Shown: positions 52,826 to 60,782 of the stretch, in pieces
How the letters are laid out: every line of letters begins with the position of its first letter
Numbering within the stretch: position 1 is the first letter of the stretch
NCBI RefSeq assembly: GCF_000342005.1
Contig: NZ_AOHO01000085.1
Span: 62,001 to 126,000, forward strand
Source: Amycolatopsis decaplanina DSM 44594
GTDB taxonomy: Bacteria > Actinomycetota > Actinomycetes > Mycobacteriales > Pseudonocardiaceae
Direction of reading: 5' to 3'
Length of the DNA stretch: 64,000 nucleotides
Notes under the pieces: model-generated
Database searches by the model: none
The model's input: only the letters and a program-made list of their open reading frames with translations
Told to the model about the DNA's origin: nothing
Translations under genes and position numbers: made by a program

Positions 52826-53578
52826 TTACAGATCGACAGCGCGGTACAGCGAGCCGACCTCGCCGCGGTTCAGCCGCCGGATCGAGCCCGACCGCTGGGC
52901 GCCGAGCTGGACGTCGCCGAGCGCGGTCCGGACCAGTTTGCGCACCGGGTGCCCGGTGGCCGCCATCAGCCGCCGCACGATGTGCTTGCGACCCTCGTGG
53001 ATGACCAGCTCGATCTGGGTGCGCCCGGCCAGCATGTCCTTGACCCGGAACTGGTCGACCTTGACGATGCCGTCCGGCAGCTCGAAGCCCGCCCGCAGTT
53101 CCTTGCCGAGCCCGCGCGGGACGATGCCCTCGACCTCGGCGAAGTAGGTCTTCAGCACGCGGAACGACGGGTGCATCAGCCGGTGGCCGAGGTCGCCGTC
53201 GTTGGTGAGGAGCAGAAGCCCCTCGGTGTTCTCGTCGAGCCTGCCGACGTGCACGATGCCGGGCGTCTCCTCGTACCGGCCTCGCAGGTAGTCGCCGACG
53301 CACGGACGGCCGCGGTCGTCGTTCATCGTGCTGTGCACGCCCTTGGGCTTGTTCAGCAGGAGGTAGACGAGGTCCTCGCGGACCTGGACGCGGGTGCCGT
53401 CGACGTGGATCACGGAGTTGTCCGGATCGACCCGGCGGCCGAGTTCGGTGACCACCTTGCCGTCCACGCTCACGCGACCGCGCACGATCAGGTCCTCGGC
53501 CGCGCGCCGCGAGGCGACGCCGGCCTGCGAAAGGACCTTCTGCAGCCGAATGCCGTCGGGATGCGGGTCAGATGTCAT
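52826..53578 (-). CDS. rluB: 23S rRNA pseudouridine synthase RluB
   Basis: 250 residues. An N-terminal S4 RNA-binding domain (RLQKVLSQAGVASRRAAEDL) is followed by the RsuA/RluB catalytic domain with the active aspartate in VGRLDENTEGLLLLTNDG and the KTYFAEVEG and EGRKHIVRRLM motifs. It makes the pseudouridine near 23S position 2605. It overlaps scpB by 11 bp and closes the xerD-parA-scpAB transcript. In many actinobacteria cmk follows directly; here it is 7 kb away. Confidence 0.94.
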   Translation of the reverse strand: MTSDPHPDGIRLQKVLSQAGVASRRAAEDLIVRGRVSVDGKVVTELGRRVDPDNSVIHVDGTRVQVREDLVYLLLNKPKGVHSTMNDDRGRPCVGDYLRGRYEETPGIVHVGRLDENTEGLLLLTNDGDLGHRLMHPSFRVLKTYFAEVEGIVPRGLGKELRAGFELPDGIVKVDQFRVKDMLAGRTQIELVIHEGRKHIVRRLMAATGHPVRKLVRTALGDVQLGAQRSGSIRRLNRGEVGSLYRAVDL

Positions 53579-54335
53579 CGATGGTGTCCACTTCGGGTAG
53601 CAACGGAGCGATGGGCGGAAGGTCGGCCAGGGACGACAGGCCCAGTCGCTCCAGGAACAGCTCGGTCGTCACGTACAGCGTGCCAGTGGTTTCGGGGTCG
53701 GTCCCCATCTCCTCGATCAGGCCGCGCGCCAGCAGCGTCCTGATCACCCCGTCCACGTTCACCCCTCGGACGGCGGCGACCCTGGCCCTGGTCACCGGCT
53801 GCCGATAGGCGATCACGGCGAGGCTCTCCAGTGCGGCTCGCGTCAGCTTGGAACGCTGGCCGTCGAGCAGAAGCTTCTCCACGAACGGGGCATAGACGTC
53901 CCTAGTGTAGAACCGCCACCCTTCGCCGACTCGGCGCAGGTCGATTCCGCTGGTCCGCTCGGTGAATTTCTGCGACATCGTGCGCAGCGCCACGGTCACC
54001 CGCGACACGGGTTGCCCGACCGTCTCGGCGAGCGATTCCTCGTTGATCGGCGAATCGACGACCAGGAGCAACGCCTCGAGGGCCGCTTCGAGCACCTCGT
54101 CGGAGGTGACGTCGGGATAGTCGCCGTCACCCGCCGCGACGAGACCTTCGTCGGCAGGCGGCTCCGCCTCCCCCGCCTCCGCTTCCGCCTCCGGCGGGCT
54201 GAAAGCGTCCTTCACCTCATCCGGCGCGACGAAAGCGTCCTTCGCCTCGTCGGACTCGGCGATGGGAGCTTTCAGTCCATCCCTGGTCTCGGCGTCTCCG
54301 GTCTTCTCGGTCTCTTCGGTGTTCTCCGGGCTCAC
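53568..54335 (-). CDS. scpB: Segregation and condensation protein B
   Basis: 255 residues. An acidic low-complexity N-terminus (~1-75, rich in Glu/Ala) precedes two winged-helix domains (LEAALEALLLVVDSPINEES; SLAVIAYRQPVTRARVAAVR; LLARGLIEEMGTDPETTGTL). It binds ScpA and the SMC ATPase in the chromosome-compaction complex. It overlaps scpA by 4 bp and rluB by 11 bp. Confidence 0.95.
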   Translation of the reverse strand: MSPENTEETEKTGDAETRDGLKAPIAESDEAKDAFVAPDEVKDAFSPPEAEAEAGEAEPPADEGLVAAGDGDYPDVTSDEVLEAALEALLLVVDSPINEESLAETVGQPVSRVTVALRTMSQKFTERTSGIDLRRVGEGWRFYTRDVYAPFVEKLLLDGQRSKLTRAALESLAVIAYRQPVTRARVAAVRGVNVDGVIRTLLARGLIEEMGTDPETTGTLYVTTELFLERLGLSSLADLPPIAPLLPEVDTIDDI

Positions 54336-55267
54336 CCGTACTCCTCGTCCTCCGCGGCGGCGCGGTCCTGTTCGGCCGCCACCGACGCCTCCGCCACGGA
54401 CCCGCCGGTCCAGCGCACGTGCAGTTCGGCGAGCGCCTCCAGCTGCTCGAACTGGACCGAAGACTCCCGGTACAGCTCCAGCAGCGCGAGGAACCGCGCC
54501 ACGATCTCGACGGTGTGCTCACAGTCCTCGACAAGCTCGCCGAAGGTCGCTTCGCCTAGTTCGGCGAGCTTGAGCCGCAGCAGCGCGGCGTGCTCGCGCA
54601 CCGAGACGCGGCCCATGTGGATGTGCGCGATCGACACCGTCGGCGGCGGCTTCGGTTTGAAGACCGCGACCGCGATCTCGGAGAACTTCGCCGGGTCGAC
54701 GCCGAGCATCACTTCGGGAAGCAGCCCCATGAACCGGTCTTCGAGCGCGACCGACCTCGGATACCGCCGCAACGCGCCGGCCTCCAGCTCCCCGAACAGC
54801 GCCGCGACCTGCTTGTACGCCCGGTACTGCAGCACACGCGCGAACAGCAGGTCCCGTGCTTCGAGCAGGGCGAGGTCGTCTTCGCTCTCCACCTCGGCGG
54901 CGGGCAGCAGGCGCGCCGCCTTGAGGTCGAGCAGGGTCGCCGCGATGACCAGGAACTCGGTCGTCTCGTCGAGGTTCCACTCCGTGCCGAGCGCGCGGGT
55001 ATAGGCGATGAAATCGTCCGTGACCCGGTGCAGCGCGACCTCGGTGACGTCGAGCTGGTGCTGCGAGATCAGCTGGAGCAGCAGGTCGAAGGGCCCCTCG
55101 AAGTTCTCCAGGTGCACCTTGAACTTGGACGTGCTCAGCTCTTCACTGGCCAGTCCTTCGGGGACCATCCCGCCGTGCACGGTCTCGTGCACGACGGGGG
55201 TCTCTTCTGCCTCTGTCCGCTCGACCGGCTCCGGGCCGCTGGGAGCAGCCGCGGCCGGGTCGTCCAT
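54332..55267 (-). CDS. scpA: Segregation and condensation protein A (kleisin)
   Basis: 311 residues. The kleisin N-terminal domain FKVHLENFEGPFDLLLQLIS binds the SMC neck; middle helices (TTEFLVIAATLLDLKAARLL) and a C-terminal winged helix (LLRLKLAELGEATFGELVED, ARFLALLELYRESSVQFEQL) complete the family. The ATG at 55267 overlaps the stop of the small gene upstream as TGATG. Confidence 0.95.
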   Translation of the reverse strand: MDDPAAAAPSGPEPVERTEAEETPVVHETVHGGMVPEGLASEELSTSKFKVHLENFEGPFDLLLQLISQHQLDVTEVALHRVTDDFIAYTRALGTEWNLDETTEFLVIAATLLDLKAARLLPAAEVESEDDLALLEARDLLFARVLQYRAYKQVAALFGELEAGALRRYPRSVALEDRFMGLLPEVMLGVDPAKFSEIAVAVFKPKPPPTVSIAHIHMGRVSVREHAALLRLKLAELGEATFGELVEDCEHTVEIVARFLALLELYRESSVQFEQLEALAELHVRWTGGSVAEASVAAEQDRAAAEDEEYG

Positions 55268-55686
55268 CAGTTCTCGGTCTCTTTCCCGTCCTCGGCACCC
55301 GCCCGCAAGCGCTGGACGAGTACCGACTCCTCGCCCGCCGCGTCGAAGTCGGCCAGCAGGACGGCCACAGCCTCGCGGACCAGCCTGCCGCGATCGAGTA
55401 CGAGACCGTGCTTCGCCCGGAGGTTCAGCCTGGCTTGCTCCATCGCCAGCAGTTCGTCGCCGGAGACGTAGACGGTGATCTTCGCGTCGTGCTTGGTCCG
55501 CCCGGAACCGCTGCGCGCGGCGCGGGTCAACTGTTCCTTGTGCGCCTGCCCCGTCTCGTCCCCGGAACCGTTCCCGTTGCCCGTCGAAGGGGGCGGCTGC
55601 TCGGGCGCGGGCGGGAGATCGAGGGCCGGGCTGGAGGTGATCCTGAAAAGTTCGGACGCTCCGGGCAGGGAAGCTCGCCTGCTCAC
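55267..55686 (-). CDS. Small parA-linked protein, RHH-like C-terminal region
   Basis: About 139 residues from GTG 55686, which overlaps the parA stop as GTGA; its own TGA overlaps the scpA ATG. The N-terminal half is Pro/Gly/Asn-rich and probably unstructured (DLPPAPEQPPPSTGNGNGSG). The C-terminal ~70 residues read like a ribbon-helix-helix unit: a basic strand HDAKITVYVSGDELLAMEQA, then helix LDRGRLVREAVAVLLADFDA. This suggests DNA binding and partnership with the ParA ATPase. No parB gene lies here, so it could be the centromere-binding or adaptor partner. The family is not named. Confidence 0.75.
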   Translation of the reverse strand: MSRRASLPGASELFRITSSPALDLPPAPEQPPPSTGNGNGSGDETGQAHKEQLTRAARSGSGRTKHDAKITVYVSGDELLAMEQARLNLRAKHGLVLDRGRLVREAVAVLLADFDAAGEESVLVQRLRAGAEDGKETEN

Positions 55687-56699
55687 CGAGCGATCACCTC
55701 GCGGGCCAGCGCGCGATAAGCCGCCGCGCCTGCTGATTTGGGAGCCCAGGTCGTGATCGGCTCGCCCGCGACCGTCGTCTCGGGGAACCGCACGGTGCGG
55801 TTGATCACCGTGTCGAACACGGTGTCGCCGAATGCCTCCACCACTCTGGCCATGACCTCCTTCGAGTGCAGGGTTCTCGGGTCGTACATGGTGGCGAGAA
55901 TCCCGGTGATGTCCAGTTTGGGGTTGAGGCGTTCCTGCACCTTCTCGATGGTGTCGATCAGGAGCGCTACGCCTCGCAGACTGAAGAACTCGCACTCCAG
56001 CGGGATGATCACACCGTCCGCGGCGGTCAGTGCGTTCACCGTCAGCAGGCCTAGCGAGGGCTGGCAGTCGACAAGAACATAGTCGTAGTCGTTCATGACC
56101 GGACGAAGGACCCGTAACAACGTGTGTTCGCGCCCTACCTCTGCGACCAACTGGACCTCGGCCGCGGACAGGTCGATGTTGCTCGGCAGCAGGTCGACGC
56201 CGTCCACCCGGGTCTTCCGGATGACGTCGGTGATGCTGACCGAGCGCTCCATGATGACGTTGTAGACCGTTTGGTCCAGCTCGTGCGGCTGAATGCCGAG
56301 GCCGACCGAGAGCGCGCCCTGGGGGTCGAAGTCGACCAGCAGTACCCGGCGGCCGCATTCGGCGAGGGCCGCACCGAGGTTGATGGTCGAGGTCGTCTTG
56401 CCGACGCCGCCCTTCTGGTTGCACATGGCCATCACCAGTGCGGGGCCGTGCCGGTCCAGCGGCGGCGGATCGGGGATCTCGCGGTACGGACGGCCGGTGG
56501 GGCCGATGCCGTCCTTTTCGAGTTCTTGCTGCTTGGTTTCTTTGGCGCGCTTGGCCTTGCGGCCACGGGAAGAGATCGTGTCCTCCGACGGTTCGTCGCC
56601 GTCGTGTTCGGCGGGGGTGGCGATGGTCACCTGGCTGAGGCTCGCCGCGGCCGAACCGGCGGACGCGGACGGCTTCGCCGGCTCGTTCGGTGTCGACAT
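55683..56699 (-). CDS. ParA-family ATPase (orphan, scp-linked)
   Basis: About 338 residues. A disordered, charged N-terminus (~1-85) precedes the deviant Walker A CNQKGGVGKTTSTINLG, then VLLVDFDPQGALSVGLG (A') and VLVDCQPSLGLLTVNAL (Walker B). It forms ATP-dependent dimers on the nucleoid. The gene sits between xerD and scpAB, the place in actinobacteria for a second ParA apart from the oriC parAB pair. ATG 56699 (MSTPNEP) is chosen because GAGGAG lies upstream and the long upstream frame runs antisense through xerD. Confidence 0.93.
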   Translation of the reverse strand: MSTPNEPAKPSASAGSAAASLSQVTIATPAEHDGDEPSEDTISSRGRKAKRAKETKQQELEKDGIGPTGRPYREIPDPPPLDRHGPALVMAMCNQKGGVGKTTSTINLGAALAECGRRVLLVDFDPQGALSVGLGIQPHELDQTVYNVIMERSVSITDVIRKTRVDGVDLLPSNIDLSAAEVQLVAEVGREHTLLRVLRPVMNDYDYVLVDCQPSLGLLTVNALTAADGVIIPLECEFFSLRGVALLIDTIEKVQERLNPKLDITGILATMYDPRTLHSKEVMARVVEAFGDTVFDTVINRTVRFPETTVAGEPITTWAPKSAGAAAYRALAREVIAR

Positions 56700-56803
56700 G
56701 GCGCGAAAGCTCCTCTTCGGCAGGATCTTCGGCAGCCTATGCGCGATCCGTGAGTCGAGCCAACGAGGCACGCCGAGATCGACCGGGTCGTTTAGGCGCT
56801 GTC

Positions 56804-57739
56804 CTAGCCGAGCGCGCGGGGATGTGCTGTCGCGTAAACCTCGCGGAGCGTGTTGACCGTGACCAGCGTGTACACCTGGGTGGTGGTCACCGAAGCGTGG
56901 CCGAGCAGTTCCTGCACGACGCGGACGTCGGCACCGCCTTCGAGAAGATGCGTGGCGAAGGAATGGCGCAACGTGTGCGGGGAAACGCCCGCCGTGATGC
57001 CCGCGGATTCCGCGGTGTCCTTGAGAACCTGCCACGCGCTCTGCCGGGAAAGCCTGGAGCCGCGGGCGTTCAGGAACATCGCCGGCGTCCCACGGCCGTG
57101 GGTGGCGAGCGCCGGCCGCGCACGGACGAGATACGCGTGCACCGCTTCCAGCGCGGGTCGGCCGATCGGCACGATGCGCTGTTTGCCGCCCTTGCCGTCG
57201 AGCAGCACGGTCCGTTCGGCGTCGTCGATGTCGTCGACGTCGAGCCCGACGGCCTCGGAGATCCGCGCGCCGGTGGAATAGAGCAGCTCCAGCAGCGCCC
57301 TGTCCCGCAACGGCCGCTCGCCCTCGGGCGGAGGGGTTTCCAGCAGTTTCAGCACGTCGTCCACCGGCAGCGCCTTGGGCAGCCGTTTGGCCGCGGCGGG
57401 TGGGCGGACCTCGCGGGCCGGGTCGTGCTCGGTGATGCCGTCGGCGTGCGCGAACTTGTGCAGCCCCCGCACCGCGACCAGCGCGCGGGCCGCCGAGGAC
57501 GCGGCCAGCGGCCGATGCTCTTCGTCGCCTTCGCGCAGCGCCGCGCCGAACGAGGTGATGTGCGCCGAGGTGACGTCGGCGAAGCGCTCGACGTCGGCAC
57601 CGCCGAGGTACGCGGTGTACCGGCGCAGGTCGCGGGAGTAGCTGTCGAGGGTGTTCCTCGCGGTTCCGCGCTCGACCACCAGGTGGTCGAGGTAAGCGGC
57701 GACCACCTGGGCGACTCCGGCACCGCCAGCCCGTGACAC
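56804..57739 (-). CDS. xerD: Site-specific tyrosine recombinase XerD
   Basis: 311 residues. The N-terminal SAM-like core-binding domain (AYLDHLVVERGTARNTLDSY) is followed by the catalytic domain with the full set: Arg in STGARISEA, Lys in DGKGGKQRIVPIG, His-Arg in HTLRHSFATHLL, His in LLGHASVTTTQVY and the nucleophile Tyr there. It resolves chromosome dimers with XerC. The start is GTG 57739. It lies next to parA and scpAB, the usual actinobacterial order. Confidence 0.95.
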   Translation of the reverse strand: MSRAGGAGVAQVVAAYLDHLVVERGTARNTLDSYSRDLRRYTAYLGGADVERFADVTSAHITSFGAALREGDEEHRPLAASSAARALVAVRGLHKFAHADGITEHDPAREVRPPAAAKRLPKALPVDDVLKLLETPPPEGERPLRDRALLELLYSTGARISEAVGLDVDDIDDAERTVLLDGKGGKQRIVPIGRPALEAVHAYLVRARPALATHGRGTPAMFLNARGSRLSRQSAWQVLKDTAESAGITAGVSPHTLRHSFATHLLEGGADVRVVQELLGHASVTTTQVYTLVTVNTLREVYATAHPRALG

Positions 57740-57824
57740 ACGGACACTCTAGGACCACCGCGACCCGTTCGGGGGTTCGCCGCGCGTACCGCGTCGCGGG
57801 TGTGAAACGGGCTACCTTGGGAGC

Positions 57825-58310
57825 ATGTCCCAGCAACCGGATCCGGAGGAAATGCGCGTCGGCACCGCCGAGCGCGAAGAGGCGGCGCGGCTGCTCGGCG
57901 ACCACTACAGCCAGGGGAGGCTCACGCCGGACGAATACGAGGGCCGCGTCCTGGCCGCCTACGAGGCCGTGACGCTCGGCGAACTCCGGCCGCTGTTCCA
58001 GGACCTGCCCGCGCCTCATCCGGCGTACCTGGCGCCGCGGTTCGACCCGCCGCCGTTCGTGCCCGTGTACCGGCGACCGGCCGCGGTCATGCCCTGCTCA
58101 CCGAAGTCGAAGGTCGCCGCCGGAGTACTGCAGATCGTCTTGCCGTTCGGGATCGGGCGCTTCTACACCGGCCACATCGGTCTCGCTTTGGGCCAGCTGG
58201 CGGTCGTGGTGTTCACCTGCGGCATCGGGGTGGCCTGGCCGATGGTCGACGGGATCGTGCTGCTGGCGAACGGCGGTACCGACGCTCAGGGACGCCATCT
58301 CCGCGACTAG
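57825..58310 (+). CDS. DUF1707 and TM2-domain membrane protein
   Basis: 161 residues. Residues ~8-62 (MRVGTAEREEAARLLGDHYS, QGRLTPDEYEGRVLAAYEA) are a DUF1707 domain. The C-terminal ~70 residues (KSKVAAGVLQIVLPFGIGRF, YTGHIGLALGQLAVVV, WPMVDGIVLL) form a TM2 hairpin of two membrane helices. Such proteins are common in actinomycetes and their role is unknown. ATG 57825 is used. It is divergent from xerD and convergent with the NUDIX gene, with a class A palindrome between the stops. Confidence 0.88.
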   Translation: MSQQPDPEEMRVGTAEREEAARLLGDHYSQGRLTPDEYEGRVLAAYEAVTLGELRPLFQDLPAPHPAYLAPRFDPPPFVPVYRRPAAVMPCSPKSKVAAGVLQIVLPFGIGRFYTGHIGLALGQLAVVVFTCGIGVAWPMVDGIVLLANGGTDAQGRHLRD

Positions 58311-58313
58311 AAC

Positions 58314-58359
58314 CTCGTGAGTGGTAAAGACGGTTCTAACCGTCTTTACCACTCACGAG
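58314..58359. terminator. Class A palindrome with compensatory change
   Basis: 22-bp perfect arms (CTCGTGAGTGGTAAAGAC.. / ..GTCTTTACCACTCACGAG) with centre CT. Compared with the two identical copies, one G-C pair has become A-T in both arms at once, and the centre is the reverse complement (AG versus CT), meaning the element is in the opposite orientation. It lies between convergent stops (58310 and 58362). Confidence 0.8.
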
Positions 58360-58361
58360 CG

Positions 58362-58997
58362 CTAGAGACCGCGTGAGGCGAACTTCGTCGGCCGGTCCTC
58401 CCAAGGCGCGTCCGACGGCCGCGACGAAGCGGCCCCCGAAAGCACCGCGTGCGCGGCGAGCACGCCACCGACGGTCGCCCCGTTCACCAGCTCACCCGCC
58501 AGCGCCATCCGGACCGCTTCGGCGAGCGGGAACTTCCGCATGACGAGGTCGGCCTCCTCCTCGCCGAGCATCTCCCTGTCCACTTCGGACAGGTCGCGGG
58601 CGAGGTAGACGCGGACGACCTCGTCGGTGAAGCCGGGCGACGCCGCGACGTCGACCAGGGTCTCCCAGCGCTCGGCGCTGAGCCCGACCTCCTCGACCAG
58701 TTCGCGTTTGGCCGCGCCGACGGGGTCCTCCCCCGCCTTGTCGATCAGCCCGGCGGGCAGTTCCCACAGCCGCCGCCCGATCGGGTGGCGGTACTGGTGG
58801 ATCAGCGTGACAGCGCTGTCCACGCCATCGCCGTCCAGCGCGACGACGGCGACCGCGCCGAGGTGCTCGACGACCTCACGGCGGGCGGTGCCCCCGCCGG
58901 GCATCACGACCTCGTCGACCCGCAGCCCCACCACACGTCCGATGTGGACGTCCCTTGTGGACGCGACGGTGAACTCGTGCTTGCCGGGCTCGGTCAC
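58362..58997 (-). CDS. NUDIX hydrolase (ADP-ribose pyrophosphatase-like)
   Basis: 211 residues. The Nudix box reads GLIDKAGEDPVGAAKRELVE followed by EVG, with the catalytic REx2EE pattern intact; HQYRHPIGRRLWELPAG before it is the ADP-ribose pyrophosphatase form. It hydrolyses ADP-ribose or a similar nucleoside diphosphate derivative. The ATG at 58997 overlaps the pyrG stop by 4 bp, so translation is coupled, as in many actinobacteria. Confidence 0.93.
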   Translation of the reverse strand: MTEPGKHEFTVASTRDVHIGRVVGLRVDEVVMPGGGTARREVVEHLGAVAVVALDGDGVDSAVTLIHQYRHPIGRRLWELPAGLIDKAGEDPVGAAKRELVEEVGLSAERWETLVDVAASPGFTDEVVRVYLARDLSEVDREMLGEEEADLVMRKFPLAEAVRMALAGELVNGATVGGVLAAHAVLSGAASSRPSDAPWEDRPTKFASRGL

Positions 58998-60694
58998 CGG
59001 GCTCCCGTCTGAGCCGTCTCGGGCAGTTCGACGGGAAGCCGCTCGGCGACCTTGCGGTCCACGACGGCCTTCACGAACGCGCTGAACAGCGGGTGCGGAC
59101 GGGTCGGGCGGCTCTTGAGCTCCGGGTGCGCCTGGGTGCCGACGAAGAACGGGTGCTTGTCGGCGGGCAGCTCCACGAACTCGACCAGGTGGTCGTCGGG
59201 CGAGGTGCCCGAGAACACCAGACCGGCGTCGGAAAGGCGCTTGCGGTAAGCGTTGTTGACCTCGTAGCGGTGACGGTGCCGCTCGGAGACCTCGGTGCTG
59301 CCGTACGCCTTCGCGACCTGCGAGCCCGGCTTCAGCTTGGCGACGTAGGCGCCGAGCCGCATCGTGCCGCCCATGTCGCGCTCACCGGCCACGACGTCGC
59401 GCTGGTCGGCCATCGTGGAGATGACCGGGTTCGGGCCGTCCTCGAACTCGGCCGAGTTCGCGTCCTTGATCCCGGCCAGGTTCCGCGCCGCGTCGATCAC
59501 CATGCACTGCAGGCCGAGGCACAGACCCAGGAGCGGCAGCCCGTGGGTGCGGGCGTAGGCGATGGCGCCGACCTTGCCCTCGATGCCGCGGATGCCGAAC
59601 CCGCCGGGGATCAGCACACCGTCCACATCGGACAGCGCGGCGGCTGCGCCCGCCGGGGTCTCGCAGGAGTCCGAGGGGACCCAGGCGATCTGGACCTTGG
59701 CGCGGTGGGCGAACCCGCCCGCGCGCAGCGCTTCGGTCACCGAAAGGTACGCGTCCGGCAGGTCGATGTACTTGCCGACGACCGCGACCCGCACCGTCTC
59801 CGACGGGTTGTGCACGCGGTCGAGCAGGTCGCCCCACACGGTCCAGTCGACGTCGCGGAACGGCAGCCCGAGACGGCGCACCACGTAGGCGTCGAGCGCC
59901 TCACGGTGCAGCACCTTCGGGATGTCGTAGATCGACGGCGCGTCGGGGCAGGCGATGACGGCCTCGGTGTCGACGTCGCACATCAGGCCGATCTTGCGCT
60001 TGAGGTCCTCCGGCAGCTCGCGGTCGGCGCGGCAGACGAGCGCGTCGGGCTGGATACCGATGTTGCGCAGCGCGGCGACCGAGTGCTGGGTCGGCTTGGT
60101 CTTCAGCTCGCCCGACGGGGCGAGGTACGGGACCAGCGAGACGTGGAGGAAGAAGCAGTGGTCACGGCCGACGTCGTGGCGGACCTGACGGCAGGCCTCC
60201 AGGAACGGCAGCGACTCGATGTCGCCGACGGTGCCGCCGACCTCGGTGATCACGACGTCCGGGCTGTTCCCGTCCTCGTCGGCGCCCGCCGCGGCGGTGA
60301 TCCTCGCCTTGATCTCGTCGGTGATGTGCGGGATGACCTGCACGGTGTCGCCGAGGTACTCACCGCGGCGCTCCTTGGCGATGACCTCGGAGTACACCTG
60401 CCCGGTGGTGACGTTCGCCTTGCCGTCGAGAGCCCGGTCGAGAAAACGCTCGTAGTGCCCGATGTCCAGATCGGTTTCGGCGCCGTCGTCGGTGACGAAC
60501 ACCTCACCGTGCTGGAACGGGTTCATCGTGCCCGGATCGACGTTGAGGTACGGATCCAGCTTCTGCATCGTGACCCGGAGCCCACGTGCGGTAAGGAGCT
60601 GACCCAGGCTGGAAGCCGTGAGTCCCTTACCCAGAGAGGAGGCAACGCCTCCGGTGACAAAGACATACTTGGTAGCCCGCGACTGAAGTCCCAC
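58994..60694 (-). CDS. pyrG: CTP synthase
   Basis: About 566 residues. The synthetase domain begins ATKYVFVTGGVASSLGKGLT with its P-loop-like ATP site and YLNVDPGTMNPFQHGEVFV; a class I glutaminase domain carries the nucleophile cysteine in LPLLGLCLGLQC and the His/Glu pair near the C-terminus (GTQAHPELKSRP). It aminates UTP to CTP. GTG 60694 (VGLQSRATKYVF) is preferred because AAGGTGG lies 6 nt upstream. It is divergent from aroA and leads the pyrG-NUDIX unit. Confidence 0.97.
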   Translation of the reverse strand: MGLQSRATKYVFVTGGVASSLGKGLTASSLGQLLTARGLRVTMQKLDPYLNVDPGTMNPFQHGEVFVTDDGAETDLDIGHYERFLDRALDGKANVTTGQVYSEVIAKERRGEYLGDTVQVIPHITDEIKARITAAAGADEDGNSPDVVITEVGGTVGDIESLPFLEACRQVRHDVGRDHCFFLHVSLVPYLAPSGELKTKPTQHSVAALRNIGIQPDALVCRADRELPEDLKRKIGLMCDVDTEAVIACPDAPSIYDIPKVLHREALDAYVVRRLGLPFRDVDWTVWGDLLDRVHNPSETVRVAVVGKYIDLPDAYLSVTEALRAGGFAHRAKVQIAWVPSDSCETPAGAAAALSDVDGVLIPGGFGIRGIEGKVGAIAYARTHGLPLLGLCLGLQCMVIDAARNLAGIKDANSAEFEDGPNPVISTMADQRDVVAGERDMGGTMRLGAYVAKLKPGSQVAKAYGSTEVSERHRHRYEVNNAYRKRLSDAGLVFSGTSPDDHLVEFVELPADKHPFFVGTQAHPELKSRPTRPHPLFSAFVKAVVDRKVAERLPVELPETAQTGAR

Positions 60695-60782
60695 GGGCTT
60701 CCACCTTATCGCACGCCCATCGTGGCGCTCATCGGCCACGCCGCAAGCGTCCGATGGAGTGGAAAACCGCTACCCTCGCGGC

